From contig NZ_JASBRE010000007.1 of NCBI RefSeq assembly GCF_029960815.1, forward strand, positions 144,988 through 208,987: a stretch of 64,000 nucleotides of DNA. The letters run 5' to 3'. The notes under the pieces were generated by a model that saw nothing but the letters and a program-made list of their open reading frames with translations, was not told where the DNA came from and ran no database searches. Positions 56,632-64,000 of this stretch are shown here, piece after piece. Every line of letters starts with the position of its first letter. The first letter of the stretch is position 1. This stretch comes from Pseudomonas sp. AL03. GTDB lineage: Bacteria; Pseudomonadota; Gammaproteobacteria; Pseudomonadales; Pseudomonadaceae. Both the position numbers and the translations under genes were made by a program.

Positions 56632-57171
56632 TTAGAAGTCCGCATCCCATTCCACCTTCATCTCGCCCGCGGCAAGGTCGACTACCAACACGCATTGCTC
56701 CGTATAGGGCAACAGGCGTTCGCGATCGTCCAGGCTGCCAGCGCAAGGCTTGACCACCATGACATCGTTCGAGCCAGTCTCTAGCAGGTGATCGATTTTC
56801 CCGAGTAGTTGCCCGAGTTGGTCGATGACCTTGAGACCTTCCAGCTGGTACCAGTAGTACTCGCCGTCGGTCAGATCTGGAAACAGGTTACGCGGCACGC
56901 AGATCTCATAACCGGCCAGAAGACGAGCTTCTTCACGATCATCGAGACCCTTGAGCTTTGTGACCAGAAACTTGCCGTTATGAACACGGCCGCTGACCAG
57001 CTCTACCTGCCGTACAACGCCTTCACGCTTGAGCGTCCAGGTTTTGTAGTCCAACAGGTTTCCAATTGGATCAGTAAAGGAAAAGACCTTCACTTCGCCG
57101 CGAACACCGTGAATCGAATAGATTTTGCCGATAACGATCAAATCATCAGCAATGGCTGGCGTCGCGTTCAT
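56632..57171 (-). CDS. rimM: Ribosome maturation factor RimM
   Basis: A 179-residue 16S rRNA processing factor that binds S19 during 30S maturation. The N-terminal RimM domain holds [20 protein letters not shown] and the C-terminal PRC-barrel holds [20 protein letters not shown] and [20 protein letters not shown]. Length and operon position between rpsP and trmD are standard. Confidence 0.97.
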   Translation of the reverse strand: MNATPAIADDLIVIGKIYSIHGVRGEVKVFSFTDPIGNLLDYKTWTLKREGVVRQVELVSGRVHNGKFLVTKLKGLDDREEARLLAGYEICVPRNLFPDLTDGEYYWYQLEGLKVIDQLGQLLGKIDHLLETGSNDVMVVKPCAGSLDDRERLLPYTEQCVLVVDLAAGEMKVEWDADF

Positions 57172-57176
57172 ATTGC

Positions 57177-57428
57177 TCAGGCCGCAGCCTTAGCAGCGTC
57201 CTTCAACAACTGAGCAACACGCTCAGAAGGTTGTGCACCAACGCTCAGCCAGTAGGCTACGCGCTCTTGGTTCACGGACAGACGAACTTCTTGACCACGA
57301 GCAACAGGGTTGAAGAAACCAACCTGTTCCTTGTGCGAACCGTCGCGCGGGTTGCGGCTGTCGGTTACGGTCAAGTGGTAAAACGGGCGCTTTTTGGAGC
57401 CGCCAAGGGCAAGACGGATTGTTAGCAT
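57177..57428 (-). CDS. rpsP: 30S ribosomal protein S16
   Basis: An 83-residue ribosomal protein: [40 protein letters not shown], and a Lys/Ala-rich tail. AGGAAC lies before the ATG. It is the first gene of the operon, 5 nt before rimM. Confidence 0.98.
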   Translation of the reverse strand: MLTIRLALGGSKKRPFYHLTVTDSRNPRDGSHKEQVGFFNPVARGQEVRLSVNQERVAYWLSVGAQPSERVAQLLKDAAKAAA

Positions 57429-57500
57429 GTGAACATCGTTCCTGTAGTCGGTGCTGCAAATCTAAAGGCACAGCGGGCATAGGTGCCCGAAAGGCCGCAT

Positions 57501-57528
57501 ATTCTAAGGAATATCCGGACTTTTGCAA
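57501..57528 (-). promoter_or_regulatory. Probable rpsP operon promoter
   Basis: On the minus strand: -35 TTGCAA (57523-57528), a 16-bp spacer, -10 TAGAAT (57501-57506), five of six matches to TATAAT. It is about 70 bp upstream of the rpsP start and is a good sigma-70 candidate for rpsP-rimM-trmD-rplS. Confidence 0.6.
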
Positions 57529-57647
57529 ATGTCTTTTTCCGGCGGCCTATCGGTCGCCATCAAGATTTGCTATAGAGCCGTCGTTGAAAACGGCCAGTCA
57601 GCTCCCGCCAAGTGCGGGTTTGCTGGAGATCCCACTTCCATGTGGGG

Positions 57648-57673
57648 TTGCGCCGACATGACTGTCGGCGCGA
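57648..57673 (-). terminator. Hairpin behind ffh
   Basis: A perfect 9-bp stem, GCGCCGACA (57650-57658), loop TGAC, TGTCGGCGC (57663-57671), just after the ffh stop at 57679. The following T run is poor, so termination may be partial. Confidence 0.55.
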
Positions 57674-57678
57674 ATTCT

Positions 57679-59055
<1,377 letters not shown>

Positions 59056-59265
59056 TGCGCGATCCTTTCAGGCCCTGTGTAGACCGGGATAATGGCGGCC
59101 CAGACCGGAATAAACATGTGCTCGGCGAGCCTGCGGCGTGGGCAGGTCGCGGATTATAGCGAAGACTGCGCCTGGCGGACACCTCGTCGTCAGGTTGCAT
59201 GGTCTTTCGTGCTGCGGGGGTTCTATGCCAAACTCAGCGCCTTTCGGGCTTGCCTAACAGGATTT

Positions 59266-60078
59266 ATGCTCCCCTTGTCACCCAGTTTGCTAACTACCCT
59301 CGCCGCCGCCTGCTTGTATGCCGCTGCGACCCTCTATCAGAGCACTCGTCTGGCCATCGGCGCCAAGGCGAACAAGCGCCTGTTGGTCACGCTCGGCGTG
59401 CTTGCCGTGCTGGCTCACAGCGCCAGCCTGTTCACCCACCTGCTGACACCGATCGGCCTGGGCCTGGATTTTTTCAGCGCCGCCAGCCTGATTGCCGCCG
59501 CGGTGATTGCCCTGACGCTGCTGGCCTGCTCGCGGATCCCGGTGGAGAACCTGCTTATATTGCTGTTCCCGCTCGGTGGCGCCACCGTGCTGCTCGCGCA
59601 GTTCGCCCCCGCCGGCACGGTGCAGATCATCGACGAAGAACCGGGCATCCTCGCCCACATCCTGCTGTCGATCCTCGCCTACGGCATGTTCACCATCGCG
59701 GTGTTCCAGGCGTTACTGCTGCTGGTTCAAGACCATCAGCTCAAGCACAAGCATCCGTCCGGCCTGATCAAGAACTTCCCGCCGCTGCAAACCATGGAAA
59801 GCCTGCTGTTTGGCTTCCTCTGGGCCGGCTGGACCCTGCTCTCGCTGTCGCTGATCTCCGGCTGGCTGTTCGTCGACAACCTGTTCGCCCAGCACCTGGT
59901 GCACAAAACCTTGCTGGCGTGCCTCGCCTGGATCGTATTCAGCGTGCTGCTCTGGGGCCGTAACCGCCTCGGCTGGCGCGGACACAAGGCCATTCGCTGG
60001 ACCCTCGCCGGTTTCTGCCTGCTGATGCTGGCGTATTTCGGCAGTAAGCTGGTTCGTGAATACATCCTGCATATCTGA
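59266..60078 (+). CDS. Inner-membrane cytochrome c assembly-like protein (YpjD/CcsA family)
   Basis: A 270-residue integral membrane protein with about eight helices, of the CcmC/CcsA-like cytochrome c assembly superfamily (YpjD type). Typical regions are LLTTLAAACLYAAATLYQST, ILLSILAYGMFTIAVFQALL, the tryptophan-containing GFLWAGWTLLSLSLISGWLF and KTLLACLAWIVFSVLLWGR. Haem handling is known for the superfamily but not shown for YpjD. ATG 59266 follows AGGATTT and gives the normal N-terminus; the longer frame from 59092 overlaps the ffh promoter region. The CorC/HlyC-type gene follows 12 nt later. Confidence 0.88.
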   Translation: MLPLSPSLLTTLAAACLYAAATLYQSTRLAIGAKANKRLLVTLGVLAVLAHSASLFTHLLTPIGLGLDFFSAASLIAAAVIALTLLACSRIPVENLLILLFPLGGATVLLAQFAPAGTVQIIDEEPGILAHILLSILAYGMFTIAVFQALLLLVQDHQLKHKHPSGLIKNFPPLQTMESLLFGFLWAGWTLLSLSLISGWLFVDNLFAQHLVHKTLLACLAWIVFSVLLWGRNRLGWRGHKAIRWTLAGFCLLMLAYFGSKLVREYILHI

Positions 60079-60090
60079 CGGGCGGCATTA

Positions 60091-61326
60091 ATGGACGACT
60101 TGCCCATAGGGCCGATGCTCGCGGTAGTGGCCCTGCTGATTTTATGGTCGGGGCTGTTTACCGCCATCGAAGTTGCACAACAGCAGTTGCTCGCCCAGCG
60201 GACCGCTTCGCGTTCGAACGACAAGCCGGTGGCAAAGCTAAGCTTTGCGCTCAATAGCCTGATCCTCTGCAACACCCTGTGCCGCGCATTGGTTGTGGTC
60301 ATCAGCACATTGCTGGCGATTTTCGCCTGGGCGGAAAACGGTCCATGGGTGGCCTGCCTCGGGGCTGGCGCCGTGCTTCTGGTGTTCGCCGACTACCTGC
60401 CGCGCACCCTCGCCGCTCGCTATCCGGACGCCGTCCTGACCTTGGGCAACACCTTGCTTGGCGCGCCACTGAAAATCGTCTATCCCGCCGCCTGGCTGCT
60501 CAATGGCATCAGCCAGTTGCTGGTGCGACCGTTCGCCCGCAAAGTCAAAGTGGTGCAGCAGAGCGAAGACGAGGCACCGAACGATCGGCACAACGATCAC
60601 GAGCACGCCGTGTGCCGCCCGCACCCGCTGTCAGGTATCCATGCGCTGGACAACATCACGGTCAACGACATTCTGGTGCCACGCAGTGACGTCGAGGGGA
60701 TCAACCTGGACGACTCCCTCTCAGACATCATCGAGCAACTGCGCAAAAACAAACGCACACGCCTGCCGGTGTTCCACAGCGACATCAACCAGGTCGAAGC
60801 GGTGCTCAACACCCGGCAGATCCGTCACTTATTGCACGATTCCAGCCTGACCATGGAAGCGCTCTTGGCGGCCAGCCACGACCCCTACTTCGTACCGGAA
60901 AGCACCCCGTTACAGCTGCAACTGTTGAATTTCCACAAACAACAGCGACGCCTCGGCATGGTGGTCGACGAGTACGGCGAAGTGCTCGGCATCGTGACCC
61001 TGGAGGACATTCTCGAAGAAATCGTCGGCGAGTTCGAAAGCCAGCACAGCCTGGATAACCCGCACATCCATCCGCAAGCGGATGGCCGCCTGGTAATCGA
61101 AGGTGCGGCGTCGATTCGCGAACTGAACAAGAGCCTCGGCTGGCACTTGCCCAGCGATGGTCCGAAAACCCTCAACGGGTTGGTGACCGAGGCGTTGGAG
61201 ACGATTCCAGAAAGTGCGGTATGCCTGAAGATCGGGCGTTATCGCCTGGAGATTCTGGAGACGGAAGACAATCGCGTCAGCCGGGTTTTGATCTGGCATA
61301 TCAGTTCGGTTCCCGCCGCTATCTAA
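60091..61326 (+). CDS. HlyC/CorC family transporter (CNNM domain, CBS pair)
   Basis: A 411-residue membrane protein. The N-terminal DUF21/CNNM domain (about 5-150) has membrane helices (VVALLILWSGLFTAIEVAQQ, LLVFADYLPRTLA). Two CBS domains follow (about 190-310; VNDILVPRSDVEGINLDDSL, MVVDEYGEVLGIVTLEDILE) and then a CorC_HlyC C-terminal domain. Such proteins are tied to Mg2+/Co2+ efflux; 'hemolysin' is an old misnomer. It lies 12 nt after the YpjD-like gene and is likely co-transcribed with it. Confidence 0.9.
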   Translation: MDDLPIGPMLAVVALLILWSGLFTAIEVAQQQLLAQRTASRSNDKPVAKLSFALNSLILCNTLCRALVVVISTLLAIFAWAENGPWVACLGAGAVLLVFADYLPRTLAARYPDAVLTLGNTLLGAPLKIVYPAAWLLNGISQLLVRPFARKVKVVQQSEDEAPNDRHNDHEHAVCRPHPLSGIHALDNITVNDILVPRSDVEGINLDDSLSDIIEQLRKNKRTRLPVFHSDINQVEAVLNTRQIRHLLHDSSLTMEALLAASHDPYFVPESTPLQLQLLNFHKQQRRLGMVVDEYGEVLGIVTLEDILEEIVGEFESQHSLDNPHIHPQADGRLVIEGAASIRELNKSLGWHLPSDGPKTLNGLVTEALETIPESAVCLKIGRYRLEILETEDNRVSRVLIWHISSVPAAI

Positions 61327-61468
61327 AGCCCGACACGTGCCCTGTGGCGAGCCGCTTACCCAAGCCCCGCCATACCCAAGTGCTACCCGCACTCTGCGTT
61401 AAACCCACATCCCTGGGTGTTCGACCATAATAATTCGCTCCACTGGGGCACATGACTGTCAGGGATCC

Positions 61469-61896
61469 GCTGCCACCCCGCTGTCGGCCTGGGCCAGCGA
61501 TCGTTTCGGGCGCAAACCGGTGCTGATCATCGGTGGCGTGCTGGCGATTTTGTCCGGATTCCTGATGGAACCGCTGCTGACCCAAGGTTCAACCTGGGGC
61601 GTGGCGCTGTTCCTGTGCATCGAGCTGTTTCTGATGGGCGTGACGTCTGCACCAATGGGCGCACTGCTGCCGGAGCTGTTCCCAACTCACGTGCGTGATA
61701 CCGGTGCGTCGGCGGCCTACAATCTGGGCGGCATTGTCGGCGCCTCAGCGGCACCGTTCTTCGCACAGAAGCTGGTGGCGATGGGGGGGGGTTGAGTTAT
61801 GTCGATGGGTATGTGTCGGGGGCGGCGGTGCTGAGTTTGATTGCTGTGCTGTGCCTGAAGGAAACGCGAAATAACGATTTGAATCGGGTTGCCTGA
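61469..61896 (+). pseudogene. MFS transporter remnant, 5'-truncated and frameshifted
   Basis: The C-terminal third of a major-facilitator transporter: TPLSAWASDRFGRKPVLIIG (about 61475-61534), then GVTSAPMGALLPELFPTHVR and YNLGGIVGASAAPFFAQKL. The frame ends at a TGA straight after a run of nine G (61783-61791). The next frame continues LSYVDGYVSGAAVLSLIAVL followed by CLKETR and stops at 61896, so the G run carries an indel. No earlier MFS sequence is visible in the 140 bp before it, so the first two thirds are lost. From memory P. aeruginosa has an MFS gene at this place (between the CorC-like gene and purT), so this is probably its decayed ortholog. Confidence 0.8.
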
Positions 61897-61906
61897 TAGA
61901 AAAAGC

Positions 61907-62010
61907 TTCGCGGGCAAGCCTCGCTCCTACGGTCCCAGGTCGAATACATGCTTATGGATTGACCTAATCCTGTAGGAGCGAGCGGTGCGGCGATCCGACT
62001 TGCCCGCGAA
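61907..62010. repeat. Inverted REP pair (GCGGGCAAG family)
   Basis: TTCGCGGGCAAGCCTCGCTC continuing to CTAC (61907-61930) faces GTAGGAGCGAGCGGTGCGGC continuing to CCCGCGAA (61972-62010). It lies between the MFS remnant and the end of purT. Confidence 0.85.
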
Positions 62011-62023
62011 GGGCGCGCCTCGG

Positions 62024-63205
62024 TTACAGCTCTACAACAACTGCTTGGGATGCACGGGTCGCTTTAGCACGAGCCGCTTCAATCGACTCATCCCGCGCCA
62101 ACGCCACACCCATCCGACGCTGACCATTCACCTCAGGCTTGCCGAACAGACGCAACGCCGTGTCCGGCTCGCTCAACGCGGCCCCCAGATTGGCGAAAGC
62201 TGTCTGAGTCGACTGCCCTTCCACCAGAATGACCGCCGAAGCCGAAGGCCCGAACTGACGGATCAACGGAATCGGCAAGCCTAGAATCGCCCGCGCGTGC
62301 AGCGCGAACTGCGACAGGTCCTGGGAAATCAACGTCACCAAACCCGTATCATGTGGACGCGGCGAGACTTCACTGAACCAGACTTGATCACCTTTGATGA
62401 ACAGCTCAACACCAAACAGACCACGGCCACCCAGGGCTTCAGTGACGGCTTTGGCAACGCGCTCGGATTCGGCCAGGGCAATCGGGCTCATGGCTTGTGG
62501 CTGCCAGGATTCCTGATAGTCGCCCTTCTCCTGACGGTGACCGACTGGCGCGCAGAACGTTGTGCCACCGACGTGACGCACGGTCAACAGGGTGATTTCG
62601 TAGTCGAAATCGATAAAGCCTTCGACGATCACGCGGCCTTTACCGGCGCGGCCGCCTTCTTGCGCGTAATCCCAAGCGGTTTTCACGTCATCGGCACTGC
62701 GCAGCAGGCTCTGGCCTTTGCCCGACGAACTCATGACCGGCTTGACCACGCAAGGGAAGCCCAGGTTCTGGACGGCCTTGCTGTAATCTTCGAAGGTGTC
62801 GGCGAAGTGGTACGGCGAGGTCGGCAGGTCCAGCTCTTCAGCAGCCAGGCGACGGATGCCTTCGCGGTTCATGGTCAACTGCGCGGCGCGAGCGGTCGGG
62901 ATCACGGTGAAGCCTTCGGCTTCCAGTTCCACGAGGGTCGCGGTGGCAATGGCTTCGATTTCCGGCACGATGAAGTGCGGCTTTTCGGCCTCGATCACCG
63001 CACGCAGGGCGGCGCCGTCGAGCATGTTGATCACATGGCTGCGATGGGCGACCTGCATGGCCGGCGCATTGGCATAGCGATCCACGGCAATCACTTCAAC
63101 GCCCAGGCGTTGCAGCTCGATCACCACTTCCTTGCCCAACTCGCCACAGCCACACAGCAATACGCGGGTCGCGGTTGGCGACAATGGAGTTCCGATACGG
63201 GTCAT
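62024..63205 (-). CDS. purT: Formate-dependent phosphoribosylglycinamide formyltransferase (GAR transformylase 2)
   Basis: A 393-residue ATP-grasp enzyme that formylates GAR with formate and ATP in purine synthesis. [20 protein letters not shown] opens the pre-ATP-grasp domain, then [20 protein letters not shown]. The ATP-grasp core has [20 protein letters not shown], and metal and substrate residues lie in [14 protein letters not shown] and [31 protein letters not shown] precedes ATG 63205. Confidence 0.97.
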   Translation of the reverse strand: MTRIGTPLSPTATRVLLCGCGELGKEVVIELQRLGVEVIAVDRYANAPAMQVAHRSHVINMLDGAALRAVIEAEKPHFIVPEIEAIATATLVELEAEGFTVIPTARAAQLTMNREGIRRLAAEELDLPTSPYHFADTFEDYSKAVQNLGFPCVVKPVMSSSGKGQSLLRSADDVKTAWDYAQEGGRAGKGRVIVEGFIDFDYEITLLTVRHVGGTTFCAPVGHRQEKGDYQESWQPQAMSPIALAESERVAKAVTEALGGRGLFGVELFIKGDQVWFSEVSPRPHDTGLVTLISQDLSQFALHARAILGLPIPLIRQFGPSASAVILVEGQSTQTAFANLGAALSEPDTALRLFGKPEVNGQRRMGVALARDESIEAARAKATRASQAVVVEL

Positions 63206-63300
63206 CTCAGGTCCTCAGAAGCGGATCATCGAGGGTCGCGCCTGGCGCGCTTCCCATGGGGAGAAAGCGCGGCATTTTACATGAACCGAGGGGTTTGGCT

Positions 63301-63768
63301 TCAGCTGGCGACGGCCTGTTTGCGCAAGCGCCAGGCCATGATCAGCCACACGGCCGTGACGCCCGCGAACTTCGAGCCCATGGCGGTGAGGATCACGCCT
63401 GGGGTGAACGCATCGATCATGCCGAAAAAGATGAATGTATCGAGGGGAATACTCAGCGCCGAACTTATCCACAGGCGATCGTGCAAAGGACGCTTGGTAA
63501 TGCTGAACACCAGCCAGTCGATGCACTCGGACACCGCGAAGGCCGTGGCGCTGGCCAGCGCGATGGACGGATCGGACGTCACGTAGGACAGTACCAGCGC
63601 CGCCAGCATCGCCGCGATCGCGCCATGGCCAAAACGGGTTTGCACCATGTCGCGCAAAACGAACACCAAACCACCCCAGGCCGACCAGATGATGTCCAGT
63701 TGTGGAGCGGTGGAAAAGGCGTAGTTGATCAGCACGACGCTGCTGATGTAAGCGATCAGGAAGAGCAT
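63301..63768 (-). CDS. VUT family transporter (putative queuosine-precursor transporter)
   Basis: A 155-residue membrane protein with about five hydrophobic segments (LIAYISSVVLINYAF, AIAAMLAALVLSYVT, FIFFGMIDAFTPGVILTAMG, FAGVTAVWLIMAWRL). It resembles the short VUT/YhhQ-type proteins, of which YhhQ is implicated in preQ0 uptake. SECIDWLVFSITKRPLHDRL is a characteristic stretch with Glu/Asp in a helix. The ribosome-binding site is weak. It lies upstream of purT on the same strand. preQ0 transport is inferred from the family. Confidence 0.78.
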   Translation of the reverse strand: MLFLIAYISSVVLINYAFSTAPQLDIIWSAWGGLVFVLRDMVQTRFGHGAIAAMLAALVLSYVTSDPSIALASATAFAVSECIDWLVFSITKRPLHDRLWISSALSIPLDTFIFFGMIDAFTPGVILTAMGSKFAGVTAVWLIMAWRLRKQAVAS

Positions 63769-63846
63769 GGGGTGGCGGGATACCTGTCAATTTTGGCGTG
63801 CAGGGTACTTCAGTCATACACAAGCACCAAACCCAACGCGAATCCT

Positions 63847-63976
63847 GTAGCAGCTGGCGAAGCCTGCGTTCGGCTGCGCAGCAGTCGTGAATCCTGAGTC
63901 CACGGCTTACCTGAAAGAACCGGTCGACTGATTTCACGACTGCTACGCAGCCGAACGCAGGCTTCGCCAGCTGCTA
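63847..63976. repeat. Inverted repeat (GTAGCAGC family)
   Basis: GTAGCAGCTGGCGAAGCCTG continuing to GCAGTCGTGAA (63847-63891) reappears inverted at 63933-63976, with about 41 bp between. The arms are nearly identical to those at 54343, with one C/A difference around GCGCAGCAG/GCGAAGCAG. Confidence 0.85.
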
Positions 63977-64000
63977 TGTATGGACTCGCCCCCACTGTCT

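Overview
The window looks like core chromosome of a Pseudomonas of the fluorescens group. The basis is gene order: mexKJL–rsmJ–tsaB–adk–ppc, a DUF4398/OmpA lipoprotein pair, lysS–prfB, wspRFEDCBA, recJ–yaeQ, thrC–hom–dsbC–xerD, rplS–trmD–rimM–rpsP–ffh and purT follow, from memory, the order seen around PA3676–PA3751 of P. aeruginosa. Many intergenic gaps carry REP-type palindromes typical of fluorescent pseudomonads. No rRNA, tRNA, CRISPR array, prophage or intact insertion sequence was seen.

Layout. 1–2718: the start of an RND pump gene, its membrane-fusion lipoprotein and a divergent TetR regulator (MexJKL-like). 2841–11640: rsmJ, a duplicated-domain protein of unknown function, an extensin-type peptidase, a PEP-mutase-family enzyme, a DUF72 protein, tsaB, adk and ppc. 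11641–12272: a gap holding a large (~370 bp) palindromic element. 12273–18239: small envelope and unknown proteins, including an OmpA-like lipoprotein behind a probable AlgU promoter, a lipoprotein hydrolase, and a QEGLA protein with an HEGLVH metallopeptidase signature. 18341–21041: lysS and prfB, the latter with the programmed +1 frameshift. 21330–29778: the complete Wsp surface-sensing operon, whose output is the diguanylate cyclase WspR.

30015–40433 is the most strain-specific stretch. It has a DUF533 protein, a frameshifted LysR gene, and a YdcSTUV-type polyamine-like ABC transporter bracketed by two paralogous aminobutyraldehyde-type dehydrogenases. Behind these lie a decayed amino-acid permease, an orphan antitoxin-like ORF and a 61-residue ORF. 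40826–50408 carries opgD, an Old Yellow Enzyme, recJ, yaeQ, a CoA-transferase, a periplasmic binding-like protein, a DUF3509 protein and a BvgS-like sensor that ends before any kinase domain. 50537–60078 is housekeeping: threonine synthesis, disulfide isomerase, XerD, the rpsP–rimM–trmD–rplS operon, ffh and a YpjD-like membrane protein. 60091–63768 has a CorC/HlyC-type protein, a broken MFS transporter, purT and a VUT-family transporter.

I did not find a clear new multi-gene system. The observations most worth following are the likely metallopeptidase identity of the QEGLA protein, the two-repeat protein at 3717, the kinase-less sensor at 49044, the large palindrome upstream of ppc, and the decayed region behind the YdcSTUV cluster.
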